A stretch of DNA of 12,012 nucleotides from Ruminococcus sp. (GTDB taxonomy: Bacteria > Bacillota > Clostridia > Oscillospirales > Acutalibacteraceae): contig DPHV01000036.1 in the NCBI GenBank assembly GCA_003521625.1, forward strand, positions 2,203-14,214, in the 5' to 3' direction. The notes beneath the pieces are model-generated. The model was not told the DNA's origin, made no database searches, and saw nothing but the letters and a program-made list of their open reading frames with translations. Shown here in pieces: positions 5,625 through 12,012 of the stretch. Position 1 is the stretch's first letter, and each line of letters starts with the position of its first letter. Position numbers and translations under genes: made by a program.

Positions 5625-5655
5625 ATTCCGAATTACGCATTACGCATTCCGAATT
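5625..5655. repeat. Short direct repeats in the nth leader
   Basis: ATTCCGAATT occurs at 5625-5634 and 5646-5655, separated by ACGCATT plus ACGC, so ACGCATT is itself tandem (5635-5641 and 5642-5648, the latter overlapping the second copy). A third ATTCCGAATT at 6556-6565 overlaps the dut stop codon, so nth lies between copies. The pattern resembles simple intergenic repeats common in bacteria; no function can be read from it. Confidence 0.6.
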
Positions 5656-5674
5656 AAATTAAGTGGGTGATTTT

Positions 5675-6331
5675 TTGACTAAAAAACAAATTGCAATAAA
5701 TGCCGTAAACGCTTTAAAGAAGGAATATCCCGAGGCAATCTGCTCGCTTGTGTACACAGACCCTCTCCAGCTTCTGATAGCCACACGCCTTGCCGCTCAA
5801 TGCACCGACGCAAGGGTTAATATGGTAACTCCTGCACTGTTTGAAAGGTTCAGAACGGTTGACGATTTTGCAAATTCGACAGCTGACGAGGTTGCAGAGT
5901 ATATAAAAAGCTGCGGACTTTACAAGACGAAGTCAAGGGATATTGTTGAGCTTGCAAAAATGCTGCGTGACGATTTCGGCGGAGTTGTGCCCGATAATAT
6001 TGACGATTTGATTAAACTGCCGGGAATCGGCAGAAAGACCGCAAACCTTGTGTGCGGCGACATTTTCGGCAAGCCTGCCGTAGTTGTTGACACGCATTGC
6101 ATACGCATTACCCAAAGGCTCGGACTTCACAATCTGAAAGACCAGAAAAAGATTGAGTTTGCTTTGCGTGATTTACTTCCGCCCGAGGAGAGCAACGATT
6201 TCTGCCACAGGCTTGTACTTCACGGCAGAGCAGTGTGCACAGCACGCAGTCCGAAATGCGAAAAGTGCTGTATGAAAGAGTTTTGTAAGTCGAGTGCCTC
6301 GACACGCAAATCGAGTGGAAAAGTCGGATAG
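5675..6331 (+). CDS. nth: Endonuclease III (base-excision repair DNA glycosylase/AP lyase)
   Basis: Bifunctional glycosylase that removes oxidised pyrimidines and cleaves the abasic site by beta-elimination. In TTG-start numbering: helix-hairpin-helix LPGIGRKTANLV (115-126) with catalytic K121, catalytic Asp in VVDTHCIR (D139), and the 4Fe-4S cluster C188-x6-C195-x2-C198-x5-C204. The length of 218 is close to the family norm. A GTG at 5663 would add four residues but has no ribosome site. TTG at 5675 has GGGTGA 4 nt upstream, and its MTKKQ start suits the family, so I prefer it. The last residues, 206-216, are encoded by a copy of an intergenic repeat module (6291-6322), giving a Ser/Lys-rich tail after the cluster. 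nth diverges from the HAD gene and converges on dut. Confidence 0.95.
   Translation: MTKKQIAINAVNALKKEYPEAICSLVYTDPLQLLIATRLAAQCTDARVNMVTPALFERFRTVDDFANSTADEVAEYIKSCGLYKTKSRDIVELAKMLRDDFGGVVPDNIDDLIKLPGIGRKTANLVCGDIFGKPAVVVDTHCIRITQRLGLHNLKDQKKIEFALRDLLPPEESNDFCHRLVLHGRAVCTARSPKCEKCCMKEFCKSSASTRKSSGKVG
6291..6322 (+). repeat. 32-nt repeat module forming the 3' end of nth
   Basis: Matches the reverse complement of 386-417 at 28 of 32 positions. It is read in frame as the tail SASTRKSSGK of endonuclease III, just after the last cluster cysteine. The hairpin TCGAG-tgc-CTCGA is kept by a compensating change relative to the other copy. The stop codon follows 7 nt later. Confidence 0.8.
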
Positions 6332-6361
6332 TTTTGAAAAAACGGTTGCCCGAATTATAAA

Positions 6362-6520
6362 TTGATATATAGGTAACGTTTCGGGACGTGTAGAACCCGT
6401 CCCCTACGAAAATAAATTCAAACGTTTCCTCTATCTCCGTAGGGGACGGCTTCCCAGACGTCCCTATGCATAAATTGTGTAACAATTTATGCACTATAGC
6501 GAACACAGTTCGCCGCTACA
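6362..6520. repeat. Dispersed hairpin repeat, copy 3, between convergent nth and dut
   Basis: Two modules lie side by side. Positions 6362-6408 match 1843-1890 in the same orientation, with hairpin GGGACG (6383-6388)/CGTCCC (6398-6403). Positions 6437-6520 match 293-376 in the opposite orientation. They contain the GGGGACGG...CGTCCC hairpin, a 12-bp perfect stem TGCATAAATTGT (6467-6478)/6482-6493, and the GTTCGCC hairpin (6498-6514). A palindromic AAACGTTT block lies between them at 6420-6427. The element fills the gap between the two stop codons, and no conventional terminator for nth or dut was found there. Confidence 0.85.
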
Positions 6521-6563
6521 ATTTTTTACGTATTGAGTCAATCGACCGACCGATAATTCCGAA

Positions 6564-7004
6564 TTAGTGCTTCCCTGTTGAACCGAAACCGCCCTCGCCT
6601 CTGTCGGTGTCGTCAAGCTCGCTTGCTTCGACAACGTCGGGAGTGAGCACGGGCGCAATTACCATCTGGCAAACACGCTCGTCAGGCTCGATTGTATAGG
6701 GCTTGTCGGACACGTTGCAAAGACCGGCGCAGATTTCGCCCCTGTAGTCGCTGTCGATTACGCCGACGCCGTTTGAAAGGCAGATTCCATGCTTAACGCC
6801 GAGACCGCTCCGAGCGTAGAGAAACGCCGCACATCTATTGTCGGGCAGAGCGATTGCAATGCCTGTCGGCACGATTGCAAGCTGACCGGGAGCAAGAGTA
6901 ATCGGCTCGTCAATGCAGGCGTATAAATCCATTCCGGCCGAGCCGCCTGTGGCTCTTTTGGGGATTTTTGCGTTTTCCTTAAGCTTTTTTATTTTGATTT
7001 CCAT
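6564..7004 (-). CDS. dut: dUTP diphosphatase (dUTPase)
   Basis: Hydrolyses dUTP to dUMP and pyrophosphate, keeping uracil out of DNA and feeding thymidylate synthesis; works as a homotrimer in the cytoplasm. All five family motifs are present in the 146 residues: AGMDLYA (23-29), ARSGLGVKHGI (64-74), NGVGVIDSDYRGEI (78-91, with catalytic Asp at about 84), ERVCQMVI (109-116) and the C-terminal P-loop-like RGEGGFGSTG (135-144). The ATG has AAGGA 9 nt upstream. It lies 168 nt beyond the U32 gene in the same direction; I found no confident promoter in that AT-rich gap, so it may be read through from zapA. Its neighbour nth also limits damage from modified pyrimidines, though they converge and are separately transcribed. 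Confidence 0.97.
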   Translation of the reverse strand: MEIKIKKLKENAKIPKRATGGSAGMDLYACIDEPITLAPGQLAIVPTGIAIALPDNRCAAFLYARSGLGVKHGICLSNGVGVIDSDYRGEICAGLCNVSDKPYTIEPDERVCQMVIAPVLTPDVVEASELDDTDRGEGGFGSTGKH

Positions 7005-7060
7005 TTCTAACCATCCTTCATTTCCTGCAAATTTTGAATAATAAATTCACAAATATTTTT

Positions 7061-7171
7061 TTAATTCCTTTTTAAAATTTCGGTTAAGAATATTACTGAA
7101 TTGTAATTTTCGGCAGAAGAATTTTTTATAATTCTTTTTTCAAAATTAAACTCTTTCAACACTTTTGACAT
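7061..7171 (-). CDS. Possible small protein (36 aa) directly after the U32 gene
   Basis: The ORF starts with ATG one nucleotide after the U32 stop codon. AGAGGTG in the last codons of the U32 gene lies 9 nt upstream, so it is well placed for coupled translation. The product begins MSKVLKEFNFEKRIIK and ends LTEILKRN. It is basic, has no signal peptide or membrane span, and I recognise no family. Base composition is as AT-rich as the surrounding spacer, and a weak AT-only hairpin (7117-7136) lies inside it, so a chance ORF remains quite possible. The start context is the only strong argument. Confidence 0.35.
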   Translation of the reverse strand: MSKVLKEFNFEKRIIKNSSAENYNSVIFLTEILKRN

Positions 7172-7172
7172 T

Positions 7173-9248
7173 CTATTCAACACCTCTTTTATATAAACCA
7201 CGTGTGAATTTGTCTTTTAACATCGAAAACCCATTGAAATCTTTAATGTTTTCCACGTTTTCCACATAGTTTTCAACAGTGAAACGTAAAATGTTAAAAG
7301 ATGTTGAAAGTTTTGAAATTTCTTCATCAGCAATAAAAAGAGGCACGCAATTGAGCACTTCGGTGCAGTTTCCATCACATTTCAGATAAAACCGCTTGCC
7401 TTTTCTATCCTGCATTTTTGACTGATTTTTGCAAGTTTTACAGTCAATTCCGCCGCTCCTGTTCGGGCAGTTGCGGCAAAGCATAAGCGGAAGATAACCG
7501 TAGCTGATTATTCCCCTGTCAATTGTGCCGCCGAGTCGGTTAATTCGCTCAAACGTAAGCTCAAAGCTTAACTCAACGCTCTTCAGTCCGTACTCCTGCG
7601 CCCAGAGCAAGTCGTAGGTGTTCACAAGATTCAGTCCGAATCCGCCGTGAAGCGTCATATTCATCGACTTTGCCTGATAAAGTGCGCCGATGTTGTGGCA
7701 AAGCACATCATCTATTCCGACTGCCTTTACATTTATAAGTGCTTTTTCAATCTGCTTTTCACGTCCGAACATTCCTCGGGGGATTTCAACGCCGATTTTA
7801 TAGCCCTCGTTTTTCAGCCGTTTTATTTCCCTTATGTCGGAAAAAAGCGGAACAAAAACAAGCTCACATTCCTTTAAGCCGTTTCCGATTTTCGTGCCTG
7901 CCGTTCTTGCCCGAACGGCTCTTTTTTTGCCCTCAAACGGCTTTATATCATTAAAAATTTCTGCATTATTAATTGTATAGTTATGAATTTTGCTCCGCTT
8001 TTCGTCAAGCTCTGCAAGCACCTCACGACGAAGTGAGTTCAACGCAGAAAGCGGAAGTGAAATGTCGTTGTCGATACAGGTTTCAAGCTTTGCAAATTTA
8101 TAGGCAGTACCGCCTGTTTTGGTAAGCTGGGATTTGCACCTGTCGCTGTCAAGCGGTGTTTTAATCGCCTTTACGCAGAGCAAGTCAGATTTTTTAGTCA
8201 CCGTATGCTCTCCGTCACTTATTTCGAGCACGGGATTTTCGCCGAGCCTTGCCGTGAATTTTCCGCTGACTGAAACATTCTGAATTTCGTCCTTGTACGT
8301 CCGGCGGATTGATGAAAACAGCTTTTCATCGGCTGAAATAACGTCGCTTTTTGTGCGTGTGCCGAACATTTCTTTACCGAGCTTGCCGGTAAAATATCCG
8401 TCGGTAAAGCCTGTTCTGGAGAAAACTCCCCTCAAAGTTTGTGCCGTTTCGTCACTGACAAAGCCGAAGTCACGCTGTTCCCTGCACGCTCTTACAGCGG
8501 CGCTGACGTACTCGGGGCGTTTCATTCTGCCCTCGATTTTTGCCGAGGTGACGCCGATTTCTTCAAGCTCGCCGATGTGATTTATCAGGCTGTTGTCCTT
8601 AAGGCTCAAGGCATAGCCGTCTTTGTTTTTGCCGACCGAAAACGGAAGTCGGCACGTCTGGGCACACGCTCCCCGATTGCCGCTGCGACCGCCGAGCATT
8701 GCGCTGAAATAGCACTGTCCCGACACGCTCATACACAATGCGCCGTGAACAAAAACCTCAAGCTCAACGGGGATTTCGGCGCATTTTCTGATTTCGTCTT
8801 TGCTCATTTCACGTGAGAGCACAACACGCTTGAAGCCCATTTCGTACAGCGCACGAACGCCCGAAGCGGTGTGAACGCTCATCTGCGTTGAGGCGTGCAG
8901 AGGGAGCTTCGGCGCAAGCTTTTTTGCAAGTCGTGCCACTCCCTGATTCTGAACAATCAGAGCGTCTGCGTCTGCATTTGCGGCTGAAATAATCGCCGAT
9001 TTAAGCTGTTCGAACTCATCGTCAAAAATCAGCGTATTTATCGTAACGTAAACCTTTACGCCGTGAATGTGGCAATATGCGACGGCTTTTTTCAGCTCGT
9101 CGTCATTAAAATTTTTTGCGGAGGTGCGAGCCGAAAACGACTTTTCGCCCAGATAAACTGCGTCTGCTCCGCTCCTTACCGCCGCAACAAGGCTGTCATA
9201 GCCTCCTGCGGGAGCGAGAATCTCAATTCTTTTTTTCGTATTTTGCAT
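7173..9248 (-). CDS. U32 family protein, RlhA/PrtC-like
   Basis: About 691 residues. Members of this family were first called collagenase-like peptidases, but characterised relatives such as E. coli RlhA and TrhP hydroxylate RNA. The N-terminal U32 domain begins RIEILAPAGGYDSL (7-20). It carries the family signature EVFVHGALCMSVSGQC (164-179) and then GNRGACAQTCRLPF (190-203), with cysteines at about 172, 179, 195 and 199. A middle domain (about 310-430) resembles the DUF3656 region of RlhA. A second cysteine group follows at about 589-632, including CRNC, CKTC and CDGNC. Length and layout are close to RlhA (23S rRNA cytidine hydroxylation), so an RNA-modification role is likelier than proteolysis. 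I chose ATG 9248; an in-frame TTG at 9272 has no ribosome site. The start overlaps zapA by 26 nt. Confidence 0.88.
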   Translation of the reverse strand: MQNTKKRIEILAPAGGYDSLVAAVRSGADAVYLGEKSFSARTSAKNFNDDELKKAVAYCHIHGVKVYVTINTLIFDDEFEQLKSAIISAANADADALIVQNQGVARLAKKLAPKLPLHASTQMSVHTASGVRALYEMGFKRVVLSREMSKDEIRKCAEIPVELEVFVHGALCMSVSGQCYFSAMLGGRSGNRGACAQTCRLPFSVGKNKDGYALSLKDNSLINHIGELEEIGVTSAKIEGRMKRPEYVSAAVRACREQRDFGFVSDETAQTLRGVFSRTGFTDGYFTGKLGKEMFGTRTKSDVISADEKLFSSIRRTYKDEIQNVSVSGKFTARLGENPVLEISDGEHTVTKKSDLLCVKAIKTPLDSDRCKSQLTKTGGTAYKFAKLETCIDNDISLPLSALNSLRREVLAELDEKRSKIHNYTINNAEIFNDIKPFEGKKRAVRARTAGTKIGNGLKECELVFVPLFSDIREIKRLKNEGYKIGVEIPRGMFGREKQIEKALINVKAVGIDDVLCHNIGALYQAKSMNMTLHGGFGLNLVNTYDLLWAQEYGLKSVELSFELTFERINRLGGTIDRGIISYGYLPLMLCRNCPNRSGGIDCKTCKNQSKMQDRKGKRFYLKCDGNCTEVLNCVPLFIADEEISKLSTSFNILRFTVENYVENVENIKDFNGFSMLKDKFTRGLYKRGVE

Positions 9249-9771
9249 TTTTATTTTTATCGTCCTTGTCAAACAGAGAATACTGCTTCAATTCAAAGCC
9301 GTTTTTTGCTTTTTCAGCCTTTTCTTTCTGCAAGGCTTTTTCAGCCTCTTCAAGCTTTCCACACTTTTCAAGCTGATTTTTAAGCTCTCCGTTTTCCTTT
9401 GAAAGAACTCTTAACTGCTCTTCAAGCACCCTTATTCTCCTTGTAAGGCTGGTGTTTTCGTTGATAGCCTCGGCAAGTCTTTCCTTGTACTCCTTGCAGG
9501 ACTTGCTCAGCTCGTTTGTGTTCTGAATAATCTTGTCAGCCTTGCCGACAATATCCTTGTTCTTCCTCTGCGCCTTGTTTCTGTCGTCGCACAGGTCGAG
9601 TGCAACAAGAATTGCGCAGTCACGAGTGTCAAGGTGCTTGCTCGACTGAGCCGCCTTTCTGATTCGCTTTGTGATTTCGTCGGCAACAGACTCAACGTAC
9701 TTTTCATCATCAGAGGTTATAAGCGCATAGCTTCTGCCCTCAATCTGAACGCTGACTCTTTTTTTAACCAT
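9223..9771 (-). CDS. zapA: ZapA-like cell division protein with long coiled coil
   Basis: ZapA bundles FtsZ protofilaments and stabilises the Z-ring. Residues 1-95 match the family: KKRVSVQIEGRSYALITSDDEKYVESVADEITKRI is the globular head and TRDCAILVALDLCDDRNK (49-66) begins the helix. A charged heptad-like coiled coil runs from about 95 to 158, then a lysine-rich tail. At 182 residues it is about twice the common ZapA length of about 85-110, so the extension is notable. ATG 9771 is preferred over an in-frame ATG at 9786: GGTGGG is well spaced (about 6-7 nt) before 9771, whereas the upstream ATG has no such site. The 3' end overlaps the U32 start, implying translational coupling. Confidence 0.85.
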   Translation of the reverse strand: MVKKRVSVQIEGRSYALITSDDEKYVESVADEITKRIRKAAQSSKHLDTRDCAILVALDLCDDRNKAQRKNKDIVGKADKIIQNTNELSKSCKEYKERLAEAINENTSLTRRIRVLEEQLRVLSKENGELKNQLEKCGKLEEAEKALQKEKAEKAKNGFELKQYSLFDKDDKNKNAKYEKKN

Positions 9772-9927
9772 TTCAATCCCACCCATACCGTTATTATTTC
9801 ATATAATATAGATACTATAAATTATAATATAAAATTGAGAAATATAAAAGAGTATTTTTTATATTTGTGGAAATTTTTGCTAAATAATGTTGTTTTGACG
9901 AAGTTTACTTATTTTTTCCAAAATTAT
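9772..9927. other. AT-rich divergent spacer upstream of zapA
   Basis: This is the zapA-proximal part of the spacer between divergent zapA (minus) and the GH13 gene (plus). It is extremely AT-rich and must contain the zapA promoter. Several TATAAT- or TATATT-like -10 sequences overlap on the minus strand at about 9801-9830, but none has a recognisable -35 at 17 nt, so I do not choose one. No coding region or structured RNA is evident. Confidence 0.4.
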
Positions 9928-9956
9928 TTGAATTTTTTGCACATTTGTGGTAGAAT
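9928..9956 (+). promoter_or_regulatory. Promoter of the GH13 gene
   Basis: On the plus strand: -35 TTGAAT (9928-9933), 17-nt spacer ending in TGTGG, -10 TAGAAT (9951-9956). The start would be near 9963, leaving a leader of about 70 nt ending in AAGGAAGTGA before the ATG at 10035. I looked for a cre-like operator over the promoter and did not find a convincing one. Confidence 0.6.
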
Positions 9957-10034
9957 TAAAGAGTATATAATTTTGTATTTATCTAAAACAATTTTGCCGA
10001 ATATGAATATTATTATTTACAAGGAAGTGATTTT

Positions 10035-11906
10035 ATGCCCGTTCCTTTTGACTCACAAAAAGGCTACTACCGTTTACCCTTTGGCGCAGTTGAGCAGGAT
10101 ACTAAAATTTTCCTGCGCATACTCGTACCACGAAAGCTGAAAACGCAGAAAGCCGAGCTTTGCGTGAAGTACGACTACGACTACAACTGGGTCTTTACAA
10201 ACTTTCTCTGGGCAGGCACATTTGATGACGAAACCGAAATCTGGGAGTGCTCGTTTACTCCCGACAGAATCGGTCTTTACTGGTACGGCTTCAAGCTTCA
10301 CACTAACGAGGGAACACGCTACATTGTTCCGTCGGACGCATATAATATCAGCACAATTGAGCCTTCGCCCGGCAGGAGCTGGCAGATTACCTGCTACAAA
10401 AAGGGCTTTACAACTCCGAAATGGCCTGTCGGCGGAGTTATGTATCAGATTTTCCCCGACCGCTTTAATTTCAGCGGAGAGGAAAAGAAACTCAAACGCA
10501 CAGACTTTACACGCAACGAGGACTGGTACGCTCTGCCAAAATGGGAGCCTGACGAAAACGGCGAAATTACCAACAGCGACTTCTTTATGGGCGACCTCAA
10601 GGGAATTACGCAGAAGCTCGACTACCTTGAGGAGCTCGGCGTAAGCTGTATTTACCTCAATCCAATCGGCGAAGCGTACTCAAACCACCGCTACGATACG
10701 GGCGACTATTCGCACGTTGACCCGATTTTAGGCACAGACGAGGACTTCAAGGAGCTTTGCAGTGAGGCTAAAAAGCGTGGAATACACATTATAAACGACG
10801 GCGTTTTCTCGCACACAGGCTCCGACAGCGTTTACTTTAACCGTTCGGGCAGATACGGCGACGGCGGCGCTTACCGTGACAAAAATTCGCCGTACTACAG
10901 CTGGTACAAATTTAACGAGTGGCCCGACAACTACAACTCGTGGTGGGGCTTTTACACGCTCCCCGAGGTCATTGAAACCTCGCCCGAATTCAACGAATAT
11001 ATCAACGGCAAAAACGGCATTGTGCGCAAATATATGAGATACGGAAACTCGGGCTGGCGGCTTGACGTAGCAGATGAATTACCCGACGAATTTATGGAAA
11101 ATCTGCGCAAGTCCGTCAAGGAAGAAAATCCCGAGGCGTTCATTGTGGGCGAAGTGTGGGAAGATGCAAGCAACAAGGAAAGCTACGGCGCAAGGAGAAA
11201 ATTCCTGCTCGGCGACCAGCTTGACTCGGTTATGAACTACGTTTTCAGAAACGCAATTCTCGACTTCTGCAAAGGACAGGACGCACGCTACACAATGAGC
11301 ACGATTATGAGCGTAATCGAGAACTACCCCCGTCCCGTTCTTCGTGTGCTGATGAATTCGCTTTCGACTCACGACACCGAGCGTGCGCTCACTATGATTG
11401 CAGGCGAGCCGCTGAACGGACGTGACCGCCGCTGGCAGGCTGAAACACATCTTTCAAAAGAACAGCGTGAAATGGGTGAAAAGATTTACAAGGTTGCCGC
11501 CGCAATGCAGTACACTCTCCCCGGTTTTCCGTGCGTTTACTATGGTGACGAGGCAGGAATGGAGGGTTACCGTGACCCATTCAACCGCTGTTGTTACCCT
11601 TGGGGCAAGGAGAACAAGGAGCTTATCGAGTGGCACAAAAAGCTCGGCAATCTGCGCAAGGCGTGTTCCGCACTCTGGGACGGAGAATTTGTCAACGTTT
11701 ATGCAAAGGAACGCAGGCTTTCGTATATCCGCCACGACGACCACTCGGCAATTTACTGCACGTTCAATTTGTTTGACAGGACTGTTGAAATTGAAACTCC
11801 GCCGGGATATGCTGACGCAAAACCGCTGTTCGGTTCAAGGCTCGAAAACGGCAAGCTGTATGTTGCGCCGTTAAGCTGTGAAATGTTGGTTTTAGAGTTT
11901 AATTAA
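10035..11906 (+). CDS. GH13 alpha-amylase family glycosidase (neopullulanase/cyclomaltodextrinase type)
   Basis: Intracellular alpha-glucan hydrolase of 623 residues with no signal peptide, probably acting on maltodextrins or cyclodextrins. Residues 1-about 125 form a beta-rich N-terminal domain like those of the neopullulanase group. The (beta/alpha)8 barrel starts at VMYQIFPDRF (135-144). Catalytic regions: MGDLKGI (185-191), SNHRYDTGDY (216-225), region I DGVFSH (255-260), region II GWRLDVADE (340-348, nucleophile D344), region III VGEVWED (371-377, acid/base E373) and region IV STHDTER (444-450, stabilising D447). The Asn usual before the His in region I is Ser259. A C-terminal beta domain ends the protein. 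Ribosome site AAGGAAGTGA precedes the ATG. No transporter or regulator is in view; the exact subfamily and specificity are not settled from sequence alone. Confidence 0.93.
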   Translation: MPVPFDSQKGYYRLPFGAVEQDTKIFLRILVPRKLKTQKAELCVKYDYDYNWVFTNFLWAGTFDDETEIWECSFTPDRIGLYWYGFKLHTNEGTRYIVPSDAYNISTIEPSPGRSWQITCYKKGFTTPKWPVGGVMYQIFPDRFNFSGEEKKLKRTDFTRNEDWYALPKWEPDENGEITNSDFFMGDLKGITQKLDYLEELGVSCIYLNPIGEAYSNHRYDTGDYSHVDPILGTDEDFKELCSEAKKRGIHIINDGVFSHTGSDSVYFNRSGRYGDGGAYRDKNSPYYSWYKFNEWPDNYNSWWGFYTLPEVIETSPEFNEYINGKNGIVRKYMRYGNSGWRLDVADELPDEFMENLRKSVKEENPEAFIVGEVWEDASNKESYGARRKFLLGDQLDSVMNYVFRNAILDFCKGQDARYTMSTIMSVIENYPRPVLRVLMNSLSTHDTERALTMIAGEPLNGRDRRWQAETHLSKEQREMGEKIYKVAAAMQYTLPGFPCVYYGDEAGMEGYRDPFNRCCYPWGKENKELIEWHKKLGNLRKACSALWDGEFVNVYAKERRLSYIRHDDHSAIYCTFNLFDRTVEIETPPGYADAKPLFGSRLENGKLYVAPLSCEMLVLEFN

Positions 11907-11913
11907 CAAATTT

Positions 11914-12012
11914 AACGTTTCGGGCGACCACACAGGGTCGCCCCTACGGAATAAACAGATGATTGATATTATAATGTAGCGGCGAACAGTGTTCGCCATA
12001 TTTCATAAATTG
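11914..12012. repeat. Dispersed hairpin repeat, copy 4, cut by window edge
   Basis: It begins with the AACGTTTCGGG core seen at 1856-1866 and 6375-6385, then the hairpin GGGCGACC (11922-11929)/GGTCGCCC (11936-11943) followed by CCTACGG. Then comes the ATATTATAAT...GTAGC block with GGCGAAC-agt-GTTCGCC (11981-11997), oriented as in copy 1, and the first bases of the CATAAATTG stem before the window ends. It starts 8 nt after the GH13 stop codon. The stem is not followed by a U-run. Confidence 0.8.

Noticed and set aside
6108..6506. Minus-strand ORF of 132 codons over the nth 3' end and repeat block
   Set aside because: Half is antisense to nth and half is repeat sequence; the product has no recognisable fold.
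7117..7140. Hairpin AAGAATT/AATTCTT followed by T residues, resembling a plus-strand terminator
   Set aside because: The stem has a single G-C pair, and no plus-strand gene ends nearby; on the minus strand no T-run follows.
9634..10140. Plus-strand ORF of 168 codons across the zapA start and spacer
   Set aside because: It begins antisense to zapA, crosses the AT-rich divergent spacer and runs out of frame into the GH13 gene; its Phe/Tyr/Ile-rich middle reflects base composition.

Overview
The window looks like chromosomal DNA from a Gram-positive clostridium. The best guess is a gut or rumen Ruminococcus-like member of the Oscillospirales. This rests on the Firmicutes-style proteins, purine-rich GAGGTGA-type ribosome binding sites, very AT-rich spacers between genes of moderate GC, textbook sigma-A promoters, and a dispersed family of GC-rich hairpin repeats around an 'ACGTTTCGGG...CCCTACGG' core. 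The genus is an inference from general resemblance.

Layout. Positions 1-42 hold the 5' part of an elongator tRNA-Met on the minus strand, with a perfect-consensus promoter at 75-103. Positions 104-429 are repeat-rich and non-coding. From 3818 down to 430, all on the minus strand, lie a MIF-type tautomerase, a YjbQ-family protein, D-Ala-D-Ala ligase (ddl) and, after a repeat-filled gap, murF. A strong promoter precedes the tautomerase gene. ddl and murF catalyse consecutive steps: Ddl makes the D-Ala-D-Ala dipeptide and MurF adds it to the UDP-MurNAc-tripeptide. Next come a tspO gene bracketed by two nearly identical terminators, a 61-residue protein of unknown function and a HAD hydrolase, all on the minus strand.

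The HAD gene and nth (endonuclease III, plus strand) diverge from a compact promoter region in which one self-complementary -35 hexamer appears to serve both directions. nth converges with dut (dUTPase, minus) across a block of the same hairpin repeats found at 293-376 and 1843-1890. The last codons of nth are themselves built from one of these repeat modules. Upstream of dut on the minus strand are a possible 36-residue ORF, a U32-family protein (RlhA/PrtC-like) and a long ZapA-like cell division protein; the last two overlap. A plus-strand GH13 alpha-glucan hydrolase with its own promoter fills 10035-11906, followed by another repeat copy running off the window.

How the genes fit together. 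The content is mostly housekeeping: wall precursor synthesis (ddl, murF), division (zapA), uracil exclusion and base-excision repair (dut, nth), probable RNA modification (U32) and intracellular glucan breakdown (GH13). I see no phage, insertion sequence, CRISPR array, toxin-antitoxin or defence island. The less ordinary points are the modular repeat family at gene 3' ends, its invasion of the nth reading frame, the shared -35 element, the twin terminators around tspO, and two small ORFs.
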